Position numbers and translations under genes: made by a program. The notes beneath the pieces are model-generated. The model saw only the letters and a program-made list of their open reading frames with translations, ran no database searches and was not told the origin of the DNA. From Rahnella laticis (GTDB lineage: Bacteria > Pseudomonadota > Gammaproteobacteria > Enterobacterales > Enterobacteriaceae), in assembly GCF_015644585.1 (NCBI RefSeq), contig NZ_JADOBI010000002.1:620001-684000 (forward strand): a DNA stretch of 64,000 nt, in the 5' to 3' direction. This document shows, in pieces, positions 45,562-54,565 of the stretch. Within the stretch, counting starts at the first letter, position 1, and every line of letters starts with the position of its first letter.

Positions 45562-46379
45562 AAACGCTCAGTTACTGCCTCTGCCTGATGTGTTGTTTAG
45601 CCCTGCCAACCTATGCTGCCAGCTCAGCTTGTGACTCAGATATTCAGCCTGATGTGATCAACGTTTCAAAAACCATGGCGAATGCGGTTGCCTTAAAAAA
45701 TGCGCTAAATGTGCGTCCGGATGAAATTGTCATTCTGGTACGTCAGGGGCAGGATTTGGGGAGATACGATATTCAGTATTCTCACGCCGCCTGGGCCAGG
45801 AAAAACTCTGACGGTAACTGGCAGGTGATACACAATCTGAATATCTGTGAAACACCACGTTCGGCGCTTTATGTTCAGGGGTTGTATGAGTTTTTAAGTG
45901 ATGACCTGACAGGGAAGCAGATTGCTATTTTGATCCCCGATCCGGAGCTACAGAATGGGGCAAAAATGTTGCTCAGCGATCCCCAGCAAGCTCAGCGACT
46001 TCACGACAGCCGTTACAGTCTGGTGGCTTATCCTTATTTCTGGCGCTATCAGAACTCGAACAGTTGGTTGCTGGAGTCCTTTGCACAGACCAGCCAACCC
46101 GACATATCAGATCGAATGCAGGCCCAGCGTTGGTTAAAACAAAAAGGTTATCAGCCCTCGGAGATCGCGGCAGGTTTGCCTGCACGCATTTTTGCTTCAT
46201 TGTCCTCGCAGAATATTTTTATCGATGACAGGCCAGAGGCGCTGATTAAGGCAGGGAAAATTAGCTTTAGCAGTGGCGACAGCGTTATCGGTTTCCTGCA
46301 ACAGTTTAGCCAGCCGCGCCCAGATTGTTACCACGGAAAATGGCAGAAAAACGTATGCATCTTTACCTTGCCGGAGTGA
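45558..46379 (+). CDS. DUF2145 family exported protein
   Basis: 273 residues from a GTG start, with a signal peptide ending near TYAA-SSACDSD. It resembles DUF2145 proteins. The fold may be a cysteine-peptidase/NlpC-P60-like one, suggested by an YSHAAW segment and conserved Cys residues (NICETP, QPRPDCYHGKW), but I cannot confirm a catalytic set. It is coupled to the preceding exported protein. As the last gene before a 640-bp gap it may or may not belong to the secretion system. Confidence 0.65.
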   Translation: MKTLSYCLCLMCCLALPTYAASSACDSDIQPDVINVSKTMANAVALKNALNVRPDEIVILVRQGQDLGRYDIQYSHAAWARKNSDGNWQVIHNLNICETPRSALYVQGLYEFLSDDLTGKQIAILIPDPELQNGAKMLLSDPQQAQRLHDSRYSLVAYPYFWRYQNSNSWLLESFAQTSQPDISDRMQAQRWLKQKGYQPSEIAAGLPARIFASLSSQNIFIDDRPEALIKAGKISFSSGDSVIGFLQQFSQPRPDCYHGKWQKNVCIFTLPE

Positions 46380-47017
46380 AATAAACTAAATTGAGGAACA
46401 AAATTCAGATGTGACGGATTACCTCTCTAGCACCCTTTGTGACAGAAAGGCATGCCGGAGAGGTATCGGAACATACTGTTACCCTGCGGTTTTTCTTCAC
46501 CAGGTTGTGATACATAAATGTAAACAAATACTACAACCATTACCTATTTTGACGTCATTTCAACCAAAACCGATGACATAAATTTACATTGCATTAAAAT
46601 CAGAATGCGCTGATGCCGCTGGAGATTTAACTTTTTAGTTACCAATATGGCACACAACAAGTCATTACTGGACGCAGGGTAATTACATTCAGAAAACATC
46701 AAAACTCTTTGATCCAGATCAATGCAACATCATGTCCGCGTACTTTTCAGGGTTACTCTTCACTCGGGCGTTTCGGGCTGAAATAAGTTTCCTTCCCCGC
46801 TCCCATTCCCCTGCCACAAAAGTGTTTCAGCCGGTAATTTCCCCACGAAACCGTCCCTGTTAATACCTTTAACCCCTGTGGTTAAATCGGCCCCTCGCGA
46901 AAACCCAGCTGTACCACCCTTTCATTCAAGACTTCACCTGCGAATGTCAGAAATTACCGGTTCCCGTACCGGTATTAATGTCTGGAAGGGTTACCTGACA
47001 CACAAAAAGAGGTTGTT
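46380..47017. other. Regulatory gap upstream of the bd oxidase operon
   Basis: About 640 bp with no recognisable gene. It carries the FNR box described separately and should contain the cioAB promoter. No strong terminator for the T6SS operon was identified. Confidence 0.6.
46709..46722 (+). promoter_or_regulatory. FNR box upstream of cioAB
   Basis: TTGATCCAGATCAA is a perfect TTGAT-N4-ATCAA FNR consensus, about 300 bp upstream of cioA. FNR represses cydAB in E. coli under strict anaerobiosis, so oxygen control of this operon is plausible. Confidence 0.75.
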
Positions 47018-48442
47018 ATGTTTGGTCTTGATGCGCTAGAACTGGCCCGGATCCAGTTTGCGTTCACCGTCTCTTTTCACATCATTTTCCCCGCAATCAC
47101 AATCGGGCTTGCCAGTTTTCTGGCAGTTCTGGAAGGCATGTGGCTGAAAACGAAGAAAGAGGCTTACCGCGACCTGTATCATTTCTGGTCGAAAATTTTT
47201 GCCGTGAACTTTGGTATGGGCGTGGTCTCCGGCCTGGTGATGGCCTACCAGTTCGGCACCAACTGGAGCATGTTCTCCTCGTTCGCCGGAAGCATTACCG
47301 GCCCGCTGCTGACCTATGAAGTGTTAACCGCGTTCTTCCTCGAAGCCGGTTTCCTGGGCGTGATGCTCTTCGGCTGGAACCGCGTCGGCCCCGGTCTGCA
47401 CTTCTTCTCCACCTGCATGGTGGCGCTCGGTACGCTGATGTCCACCTTCTGGATCCTCGCGTCCAACAGCTGGATGCAGACACCGCAGGGCTACGAGATT
47501 GTTAACAATCTGGTCGTGCCGGTCAGCTGGATGAAAATCATCTTCAACCCGTCTTTCCCGTTCCGTCTGATGCACATGACCACCGCGGCCTTCCTGGCGT
47601 CGGCGTTCTTCGTGGGTTCTGCGGCGGCCTGGCATTTACTGCGCGGGCGAGATACCCCGGCAATCCGCACCATGCTGTCGATGGCGATGTGGATGGCGCT
47701 GATTGTCTCCCCGATTCAGGCATTTTTGGGCGATGCACACGGCCTGAACACCCTGAAATATCAGCCGGCTAAAATCGCGGCCATCGAAGGTCACTGGGAA
47801 AATAAAGACAATAAACCGACGCCGCTGGTGCTGATCGGTTACCCGGATATGAACCGCGAAGAAACACGCTACGCGATTGAAATCCCGTATCTCGGCAGCC
47901 TGATCCTGACGCACAGCCTGACGCATCAAATCCCGGCGCTGAAATCCTTCCCGAAAGAAGATCGTCCGAACTCGTCCGTCATTTTCTACACCTTCCGCAT
48001 CATGGCCGGTCTGGGCATGCTGATGATTTTACTGGGTGTGCTGAGCCTGATCCTGCGTCGTGGCGGCAAAATGTATACCTCTAAAGCGTTCCTGCGCTTT
48101 GCTTTCCTGATGGGGCCTTCCGGTCTGCTGGCGCTCCTGGCGGGTTGGATCACCACGGAAATGGGGCGTCAGCCCTGGGTCGTTTACGGCCTGCTGCGCA
48201 CCAAAGATGCGGTATCGAACCATAACGTTCTCCAGATGAGCGTCAGCCTGATCCTGTTCATCGTGATTTACTGCTCCGTATTTGGCGTGGGTTACGGCTA
48301 CATGATGCGTCTGATCCGCAAAGGTCCGCAGGCGCACGAAGGCGAAAGCGTAGACCACGGTGGTCCGGGCCAGCACCGTACGCCAGCGCGTCCGCTGTCT
48401 GCTATTTCGGAATCACTGTCCGACGACTCTAAGGGAGCTTGA
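47018..48442 (+). CDS. cioA: Cytochrome bd-type quinol oxidase subunit I (CIO type)
   Basis: Quinol-oxidising, haem-bearing subunit of an inner-membrane bd oxidase. It has 474 residues, shorter than E. coli CydA (522) because the Q-loop lacks the long insertion, as in cyanide-insensitive oxidases. Visible features are His21 in TVSFHIIFPA, FGTNWSMFS and the conserved GWITTEMGRQPW. About nine membrane helices are apparent. It is followed at once by cioB and a DUF2474 gene, the layout of CIO operons. Confidence 0.93.
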   Translation: MFGLDALELARIQFAFTVSFHIIFPAITIGLASFLAVLEGMWLKTKKEAYRDLYHFWSKIFAVNFGMGVVSGLVMAYQFGTNWSMFSSFAGSITGPLLTYEVLTAFFLEAGFLGVMLFGWNRVGPGLHFFSTCMVALGTLMSTFWILASNSWMQTPQGYEIVNNLVVPVSWMKIIFNPSFPFRLMHMTTAAFLASAFFVGSAAAWHLLRGRDTPAIRTMLSMAMWMALIVSPIQAFLGDAHGLNTLKYQPAKIAAIEGHWENKDNKPTPLVLIGYPDMNREETRYAIEIPYLGSLILTHSLTHQIPALKSFPKEDRPNSSVIFYTFRIMAGLGMLMILLGVLSLILRRGGKMYTSKAFLRFAFLMGPSGLLALLAGWITTEMGRQPWVVYGLLRTKDAVSNHNVLQMSVSLILFIVIYCSVFGVGYGYMMRLIRKGPQAHEGESVDHGGPGQHRTPARPLSAISESLSDDSKGA

Positions 48443-48444
48443 TA

Positions 48445-49452
48445 ATGGGTATCGACTTACCGCTGATCTGGTTTTTGATCATCATCTTCGGCGTGATGAT
48501 GTATGTGGTGATGGACGGCTTCGACCTGGGCATCGGTCTGCTGTTCCCGCTGGTGAAAAAAGAGCACGAGCGCGACGTGATGATGAACACCGTTGCGCCG
48601 GTCTGGGACGGCAACGAAACCTGGCTGGTGCTGGGCGGTGCGGCGCTGTACGGCGCATTCCCGCTGGCGTATTCGGTGATTCTGGATGCGCTGTCCATCC
48701 CGCTGACCCTGATGTTGTTCGGTCTGATTTTCCGTGGCGTGGCGTTTGAATTTCGTTTCAAAGCCAGCCCGGCCAAGCGCCATGTGTGGGATAAATCCTT
48801 CATCTGGGGATCGGTTATCGCGACCTTCTGTCAGGGCGTGGTTCTGGGCGCCGTCATCAATGGTATTCCTGTGGTTAACCGCACGTATGCCGGTGGCGCG
48901 CTGGACTGGCTGACGCCGTTCACCCTGTTCTGCGGGTTCGCGCTGGTCGTGGCGTATGCCCTGCTCGGCTGCACCTGGCTCATCATGAAAACCGAAGGCG
49001 AATTGCAGGAAGCGATGCACAAAATCGCTAAACCTCTGCTGGTGGTTTTCCTGCTGGTGACGCTGGCAGTCAGCCTGTGGACACCGCTGACGCACAGCGA
49101 TATCGCCACCCGCTGGTTCACGCGCCCTAACCTTTACTGGTTCCTGCCGGTGCCGGTTCTGGTGGTATTAGTGTCTGCGTGGATGTTCCGTGCCATCAGC
49201 AAAAATGCGCATCACGCGCCGTTCCTGCTGACGCTGGCGCTGGTGTTCCTGGGCTATACCGGTCTGGGGATCAGCATCTGGCCGAACATCATTCCGCCGT
49301 CCATTTCTATCTGGGAAGCGGCGTCACCGCCACAAAGCCAGGGCTTCATTCTGGTGGGCGCGCTGTTCATCATCCCGATCATTCTGGTGTACACCTTCTG
49401 GAGCTACTACGTGTTCCGCGGAAAAGTGACGCCGGATCAGGGTTATCACTGA
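48445..49452 (+). CDS. cioB: Cytochrome bd-type quinol oxidase subunit II
   Basis: 335-residue membrane subunit pairing with CioA. It starts at ATG 48445 behind AAGGGAG. MGIDLPLIWFLIIIFGVMMYVVMDGFDLGIGLLFP, followed by NTVAPVWDGNETWLVLGG, is diagnostic of the CydB family. The C-terminal half (IWPNIIPPSISIWEAASPPQSQGFILVGALFIIPIILVYTFWSYYVFRGKV) is typical. Two bases separate it from cioA. Confidence 0.94.
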   Translation: MGIDLPLIWFLIIIFGVMMYVVMDGFDLGIGLLFPLVKKEHERDVMMNTVAPVWDGNETWLVLGGAALYGAFPLAYSVILDALSIPLTLMLFGLIFRGVAFEFRFKASPAKRHVWDKSFIWGSVIATFCQGVVLGAVINGIPVVNRTYAGGALDWLTPFTLFCGFALVVAYALLGCTWLIMKTEGELQEAMHKIAKPLLVVFLLVTLAVSLWTPLTHSDIATRWFTRPNLYWFLPVPVLVVLVSAWMFRAISKNAHHAPFLLTLALVFLGYTGLGISIWPNIIPPSISIWEAASPPQSQGFILVGALFIIPIILVYTFWSYYVFRGKVTPDQGYH

Positions 49453-49462
49453 GGAATTTCGT

Positions 49463-49627
49463 ATGAATCTCATCAGAAAAATGGATGGCAACAACATCAC
49501 CAAAGCGCCGTTTTTAAAACGCGTTGGCTGGATGGCCGTCATCTGGAGTGGAAGTGTGTTAGCGCTGTTTGTCGTCGCGACAGTATTTCATCTGCTGATG
49601 TTTGCAGCGGGAATGCGGGAGCATTGA
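49463..49627 (+). CDS. DUF2474 small membrane protein of the bd oxidase
   Basis: 54-residue single-pass membrane protein with one hydrophobic helix (VGWMAVIWSGSVLALFVVATVFHLLMFAAGM). It starts at ATG 49463 after a GAGGAA element and lies 10 bp behind cioB. DUF2474 proteins commonly form the third gene of CIO operons and are probably small accessory subunits, like CydX in E. coli. It is too short for many gene finders. Confidence 0.85.
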   Translation: MNLIRKMDGNNITKAPFLKRVGWMAVIWSGSVLALFVVATVFHLLMFAAGMREH

Positions 49628-49634
49628 TACAGAG

Positions 49635-49660
49635 GGCCGCTGCATCCGTAGCGGCCTTTT
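49635..49660 (+). terminator. Terminator of the cio operon
   Basis: GGCCGCT, 8-nt loop, AGCGGCC, then TTTT, immediately after the DUF2474 gene. It may serve both directions because the TetR gene ends at 49663. Confidence 0.85.
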
Positions 49661-49662
49661 AC

Positions 49663-50244
49663 TTATTTCTTCAACACCAATTCCACGAAATCACAGATAT
49701 CTTCCATGGCTTCCTGCCTGACCTCTGCTGAGGGCATGACGATCAGCTGATCGGCGTAGCCGTTGAGCATCGCGGAAAGCTGGCGGGTAACACGTGCGGC
49801 GTTGGTGGATCGAAATATCCCCGCTTCAGTGCCTGCGCTGATGATTTCAGCCAGCAAATCCAGCCATTTTCTCACCATCAGCTGCGCCAGCGCGGCGTAA
49901 GCCTCGTTGTGCGCCGCCAGTTGCCACAGCGAACCGTAAAGTCGCCAGATGTCACCCTGCGTGTCCGGCAGATAACTGTTTACCAGCGTGTGGAGTTTTT
50001 CCTGCGGCGGCAGCGCCACGATTTCTGCGGTGAACTCCTTGAGCTCCGCCAGCATTACCTCCGTCAGCGCTTCGATACACAGCGTCTGCCAGTCGGGAAA
50101 GTAGTGATAAATATGACTGCGCGAGATCCCGACGTATTCCGTCAGTTCGCGCGTCGTCACTTTCTCAATCCCCTTTTCGATAAAGAGGCTGATTGCGCCG
50201 TCGAGGATTTTCGCCCTCAACGCTTCCCGATTTTCTTTCATCAT
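49663..50244 (-). CDS. TetR family repressor of the adjacent efflux pump
   Basis: 193 residues from ATG 50244 (AGGA upstream; the longer frame to 50268 is less likely). The N-terminal HTH (KILDGAISLFIEKGIEKVTTRELTEYVGISRSHIYHYFPDWQTL) is a clear TetR domain, with a C-terminal ligand-binding helical domain. It lies 43 bp downstream of the MFS gene on the same strand, so the two form one operon. Two matching palindromes upstream of the MFS gene are its likely operators, which would make it self-regulating. Confidence 0.9.
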   Translation of the reverse strand: MMKENREALRAKILDGAISLFIEKGIEKVTTRELTEYVGISRSHIYHYFPDWQTLCIEALTEVMLAELKEFTAEIVALPPQEKLHTLVNSYLPDTQGDIWRLYGSLWQLAAHNEAYAALAQLMVRKWLDLLAEIISAGTEAGIFRSTNAARVTRQLSAMLNGYADQLIVMPSAEVRQEAMEDICDFVELVLKK

Positions 50245-50287
50245 CAATCCTGTGCTGGCATTGAGCAACCGCTCAGGCCGCAGTTTA

Positions 50288-51784
50288 TCAGGAAGACTGG
50301 CGCACGCCCACCGGCTTACGCAGGACGATTTTGAGCACCACCACGGTGGCGATCACCAGCGTGGCGGCAGAAATCAGGACTGCCAGAAACGCCTGATCAA
50401 ACGCCGTACGCGCCAGTTCGCTGATTAACGTCGCATGCTCCGGGCTGAGATGGCTGGCGATATTCAGCGCTTCATCGAGGCTGTCATACGCGCCGTCGCC
50501 GGTCACAATACCGTCCGGCAGCATAAGGCTGCGGCTGTACACCGCCGTCATCAGGCCGCCCAGCAACGTCACACCCAGCACGCCGCCCATTTCCCATGAC
50601 ACGTCTTCAATCGCTGCGACCATCCCGGCTTTTTCTTCCGGGGCGTTCAGCATGATGGAGGTCGAGGCCGCCGTCACCGCGCCGCCAAGGCCGAAACCTA
50701 AAATAAACAGACTGATGAGCTGCATCGCGGTGCCGCCTTCAAACAGCAGCGCGTGGCTGACAATTCCCGCGGCGGAAAGCGCGAAACCGCCGAGCATAAT
50801 TTTACGGACGCCGTATTTTGGCATCAGCATTCCGGCCAGCGGCGATGCCAGCGCGGAGGCTACCGGAATAGGCAAAATAAACATCGCGGCCATAAATGGT
50901 GTCAGCCCGAGCACCAGTTGCAACCGCTGGCTCAGCACCAGTTCGATGCCGATCAGCGCAATCATTGAGGTGATCGCCACGCCCACGCCGCAGGCAAAAG
51001 CGCGGTTGCGGAACAGCGAAAAATCGATCATCGGCTGCACGGCGCGTTTTTGCCTTCTGGCGAACAGCCCCAGAAACAGTACGCCTGCAAAGGCCGGGAA
51101 CAACACGCCCGCCCATGAAGAGTTCATATTGCTCAGCTCTTTCAGCGCATAAATCACGCCGACCAGCCCGAGCATCACCATCGCAGAACCGGTGAAATCA
51201 CACGGACGCTCCGGGTTGCCTTTGCCGCGCGGGATCAGCGCCAGCGCACAAGGGAATACGGCCAGCACAATTGGCACGTTGATCAGGAACACAGAGCCCC
51301 ACCAGAAATATTCCAGCAACACGCCGCCAATCACCGGCCCGAGCGCCGCCGCGCCTGACGCCACCGCCGACCAGATACCAATCGCCAGCGCACGTTCGCG
51401 CTCATTGGTAAACACATGGCGCACAATCGCCAGCGTCGCAGGCATCATCATGGCCGCGCCAATCGCCAGAAACACGCGGGATGCGATCAGCCATTCTGCG
51501 GACGGCGCAAAAGCCGCGCACAGCGACGCCAGCGCAAACACCGGCAGGCCGCTCATAAACAGATTTTTATGCCCGAGACGGTCACTCAGCATACCCGCGC
51601 CGGGAAGCAGCCCGGCGACGACCAGCGGATACGCATTCACAATCCATAATTTTTCGGATGACGACGCCCCCAGCGCCAGCGTCAGACGCGGCAGCGCCGT
51701 GTAAAGCACCGTCATATCAATGATGATCAGGAAAAGGGTACTGGTGACAATGGCGAGGATCAGCCAGCGGTTTTGGACGAACAT
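50288..51784 (-). CDS. DHA2-type MFS multidrug efflux transporter (SmvA/QacA-like)
   Basis: 498 residues from ATG 51784 (GAGG upstream) with about 14 membrane helices, the DHA2 drug:H+ antiporter topology. The first helix carries the IDMTVLYTALPRLT pattern (family D1 motif, V-D-x-T-V-x-x-x-A-x-P), motif A appears as GMLSDRLGHKN, and motif C as SAVASGAAALGPVIGGVLLEYFWWGSVFLINVP. Closest by eye to SmvA/QacA pumps for quaternary ammonium compounds and dyes. An in-frame start at 51811 would place the start inside the first operator, so the shorter start is preferred. Confidence 0.88.
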   Translation of the reverse strand: MFVQNRWLILAIVTSTLFLIIIDMTVLYTALPRLTLALGASSSEKLWIVNAYPLVVAGLLPGAGMLSDRLGHKNLFMSGLPVFALASLCAAFAPSAEWLIASRVFLAIGAAMMMPATLAIVRHVFTNERERALAIGIWSAVASGAAALGPVIGGVLLEYFWWGSVFLINVPIVLAVFPCALALIPRGKGNPERPCDFTGSAMVMLGLVGVIYALKELSNMNSSWAGVLFPAFAGVLFLGLFARRQKRAVQPMIDFSLFRNRAFACGVGVAITSMIALIGIELVLSQRLQLVLGLTPFMAAMFILPIPVASALASPLAGMLMPKYGVRKIMLGGFALSAAGIVSHALLFEGGTAMQLISLFILGFGLGGAVTAASTSIMLNAPEEKAGMVAAIEDVSWEMGGVLGVTLLGGLMTAVYSRSLMLPDGIVTGDGAYDSLDEALNIASHLSPEHATLISELARTAFDQAFLAVLISAATLVIATVVVLKIVLRKPVGVRQSS

Positions 51785-51803
51785 ATACAGCCTCAGAAAG
51801 TTT

Positions 51804-51819
51804 TTGAGCACTTGCTCAA
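51804..51819. promoter_or_regulatory. TetR operator 1
   Basis: TTGAGCA-CT-TGCTCAA, a perfect 7-bp-arm palindrome 20 bp upstream of the MFS start. Confidence 0.8.
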
Positions 51820-51832
51820 GAGCGAAAGGTAC

Positions 51833-51848
51833 TTGAGCGGGCGCTCAA
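51833..51848. promoter_or_regulatory. TetR operator 2
   Basis: TTGAGCG-GG-CGCTCAA, the same palindrome type as operator 1, centred 29 bp further upstream (TTGAGCR-N2-YGCTCAA for both). Two sites on roughly the same helix face region suggest cooperative repression of the efflux operon. Confidence 0.8.
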
Positions 51849-51924
51849 AATCAAGCGAAGCCAGCGTAATGGTTGAGGATCGGTTGACACACCGGCGGGC
51901 AGAAACGCAGAACTCAGCGGCAAG

Positions 51925-51947
51925 AAAAAGCCCACCGGAAGGTGGGC
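51925..51947 (-). terminator. Terminator of the peptide ABC transporter operon
   Basis: On the minus strand GCCCACC-TTCC-GGTGGGC followed by TTTTTCTTG, about 60 bp past the binding-protein stop. Confidence 0.85.
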
Positions 51948-52005
51948 AAAAGGGGTAAACAGACTTTTATCTCAGCTTTCTTATTATTTCCCCGGTGTGG
52001 CGAAA

Positions 52006-53520
52006 TTACTCTTTAACAGTGTCTTCCAGCGTGAAACGGCCCAGCGGGTTCTGATGGAAATCTTTGATATTTTTACGTGTCACGTTGCGGTACGGGCTGT
52101 AATACAAATCTATCCAGTTCACGTCCGCTTTAGCCATTTTCTGTAAATCGATATACATCTGCTGGCGTTTTGCCGGATCCATTTCCACGCGGGCGGCGGC
52201 CACCAGCGCTTTCACTTTATCGTTGTGATAACGCGTCATGTAGTTGTTGTTGGAATCATGTCCCAGCACAAACGTGGTTTTCTGATCGGGATCGAGGATG
52301 TCATTCGTCCAGTACATCACCGAAATGTCGTAATCGCCCGCGACTAACATGTCCCAGCTCTGGCTCGGATCCACTTTTTGCAGACTGGCCGTAATGCCCG
52401 CTTTTGCCAGCTGTTGTTGCAGCAGAACGGCGATTTGCTCGTCCACTTCATCCCCGGCGTTCACCAGATATTTCAGCGTCAGATTTTTCACGCCCGCCGC
52501 TGCCAGCAGCTGTTTGGCTTTCTCCGGGTCATAAGGGCGTTGTAAGTTACCGGCGTAGTGATACAACGCGCCGTCAGGAATATAGGAATTGGCGATTTTG
52601 CCGTAGCCGAACGTCACGGTGTCGATAATCGACTTTTTGTCGATGGCGAAATCCAGCGCCTGCCGGACTTCAACTTTGCCCAGATCGCCGTGTGAATGGT
52701 TAATCAGCAAGTGGTCTTCTCGCGTAGAAGTGTCCAGTTCGACAGCCAGTTTCGGGTCTTTCTGCAATGAGGAAATGCGTGAGAACGGAATCGACAGCGC
52801 CGCATCGATTTCGCCCGCCTGCACTTTGAGCATGCGGGTATTGTCGTCCGGCAGCGTCAGCCACTCGACGCCATCAAGCTTCACCTTCGCGGCATCCCAG
52901 TAATACGGGTTTTTGACCAGCTCGACTTTCTCGCCACGCGTCCACTCTTTCACGCTGAATGCGCCCGATCCCACCGGATGTTCGGCAAAATCATCCGCGC
53001 CCTGTTTGGTCAGCGCCGCCTGTGAAATCACCGACGCATTGGGCAGCGCCAGCTGGGAAAGAAACGCTGCCGACGGCGTTTTCAGCGTGATAACCAGCGT
53101 GTGCGCATCGTCCGCTTTCAGCGTATCAATAATGCTGTACGAATCTTTCCACAGTGAACCGGCATCGTCGCGGATACGCGTCAGGCTGAACACCGCATCC
53201 GAAGCCGTGACCGGCGTGCCGTCTGAGAATTTTGCCTCGCGCATTTTCAGCGTATACGTTTTGCCGTCCGGCGAAATCGTCCAGCTTTCCGCCAGCCCCG
53301 GCAGCAGTTTGGTGCCGGTATTGTCCACGCGAACCAGCGGATCAAACACATTCGAGAACACCCAGTTATCGGCGTTTTGCGCCGATTTGATCGGGTCAAA
53401 CGTCGTGCTGTCCTCACGACGTCCGATGGTCAGAACCCCGGCCGCCTGCGCCATTTCGCTGACCAGGCTCAACGCCAGCAGCACCCCGGCGGCCACAACG
53501 TTAAAATGCTTTTGCTTCAT
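52006..53520 (-). CDS. Periplasmic peptide-binding protein of ABC transporter (SBP family 5)
   Basis: 504-residue solute-binding protein with a Sec signal peptide (MKQKHFNVVAAGVLLALSLVSEMAQA). Family 5 features are DPIKSAQNADNWVFSNVFDPLVRVD, PGLAESWTISPDGKTYTLKMREAKFSDGTPVTASDAVFSL and VRQALDFAIDKKSIIDTVTFGYGKIA. It is the last gene of a five-gene minus-strand operon that diverges from a LuxR solo. In Pseudomonas the comparable AapF protein is needed for the plant-derived signal, so this protein may import a signal as well as peptides. That link is inference. Confidence 0.9.
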   Translation of the reverse strand: MKQKHFNVVAAGVLLALSLVSEMAQAAGVLTIGRREDSTTFDPIKSAQNADNWVFSNVFDPLVRVDNTGTKLLPGLAESWTISPDGKTYTLKMREAKFSDGTPVTASDAVFSLTRIRDDAGSLWKDSYSIIDTLKADDAHTLVITLKTPSAAFLSQLALPNASVISQAALTKQGADDFAEHPVGSGAFSVKEWTRGEKVELVKNPYYWDAAKVKLDGVEWLTLPDDNTRMLKVQAGEIDAALSIPFSRISSLQKDPKLAVELDTSTREDHLLINHSHGDLGKVEVRQALDFAIDKKSIIDTVTFGYGKIANSYIPDGALYHYAGNLQRPYDPEKAKQLLAAAGVKNLTLKYLVNAGDEVDEQIAVLLQQQLAKAGITASLQKVDPSQSWDMLVAGDYDISVMYWTNDILDPDQKTTFVLGHDSNNNYMTRYHNDKVKALVAAARVEMDPAKRQQMYIDLQKMAKADVNWIDLYYSPYRNVTRKNIKDFHQNPLGRFTLEDTVKE

Positions 53521-53521
53521 G

Positions 53522-54565
53522 TCACATTCCTTCAGTCATCGGAAAAATCCTTTCGCTACCGGGCGCATCAAGCACACAGGCGAAAGCATGGTCGGCAATA
53601 TGCCGGGTTTCGGGTGCCGCGCCCTGCCTGCACGCAGGAATCGCACGGGCACAGCGTGGATGAAAAGCGCAGCCCGCAGGCAGCGAAACCGGGCTGGGCG
53701 GCTCGCCTTGTAACGGGTTCTCCGGCAGCGGGCGGTCGGGGTCAATTTCGGGGATAGCCGCCACCAGCGCGGCAGTGTAAGGATGGCGCGGCGTAGTAAA
53801 GACCGTCTGCGTCGGGCCGCTTTCAACAATCCGCCCCAGATACATCACCGCCACGCGGTCGCAGAGACGCCGCACAATCGCCAGATCGTGCGCGATAAAC
53901 AAAATTGCCAGCCCCATGCTCTCGCGCAGATCCATCAGCAAATTGATGATTTGGGCCTGAATCGACACGTCGAGCGCGGCGACGCATTCATCGGCGACAA
54001 TCAGCCGTGGCTCAATCGCCAGCGCGCGGGCAATTCCGGCGCGCTGGCACTGCCCGCCACTCAGCGCCTGTGGTCTCCGCGACGCATGTTCCGCGCTCAG
54101 GCCGACCAGCGTCAGCAGTTCGTTAACCCGCACCGGGATCGCCGCTTTCGCGACTTTCTGGTGTACACGCAGCACTTCACCAATGCTCTGGCCCAGCGTC
54201 TGACGCGGATTCAGTGAGGAAAACGGATCCTGAAAAATCATTGCCGTTTGCTGACGAAGCCGGGCAATATCCGGTTTCACGCCGCCGGTAATCAGCTGCC
54301 CGTTAAAGCGCACACGCCCTGCACTGGCATTTTCCAGCTGCAACATCGCGCGCCCCAGCGTGCTTTTTCCGCTGCCCGATTCGCCCACCAGCCCCAGCGT
54401 TTCTCCGGCATTGATGTACATCGACACACCGTTTACCGCCTGCACAACGCGCTTTTTACGCCCCAGCCCGCCGGATACCGGAAACGTCACCGACAAATCT
54501 TCGGCTTCCAGCAGCGGGTAAGGCCGCGGATCCGGCGCAGCAGTCCGGTCAGAAAGTGGATTCAT
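53522..54565 (-). CDS. Peptide ABC transporter ATPase (DppF/OppF type)
   Basis: 347 residues. Walker A GESGSGKST, signature LSGGQCQRAGIARAL and Walker B LIVADECVAALDVS are present (Cys-Val replaces the common Pro-Thr, PTSALD). The C-terminal oligopeptide_HPY Cys motif (GCAFHPRCARAIPAC) is typical of Dpp/Opp ATPases. The ATG follows GGGAGGG. It overlaps the upstream ATPase gene by 17 bp. Confidence 0.92.
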   Translation of the reverse strand: MNPLSDRTAAPDPRPYPLLEAEDLSVTFPVSGGLGRKKRVVQAVNGVSMYINAGETLGLVGESGSGKSTLGRAMLQLENASAGRVRFNGQLITGGVKPDIARLRQQTAMIFQDPFSSLNPRQTLGQSIGEVLRVHQKVAKAAIPVRVNELLTLVGLSAEHASRRPQALSGGQCQRAGIARALAIEPRLIVADECVAALDVSIQAQIINLLMDLRESMGLAILFIAHDLAIVRRLCDRVAVMYLGRIVESGPTQTVFTTPRHPYTAALVAAIPEIDPDRPLPENPLQGEPPSPVSLPAGCAFHPRCARAIPACRQGAAPETRHIADHAFACVLDAPGSERIFPMTEGM

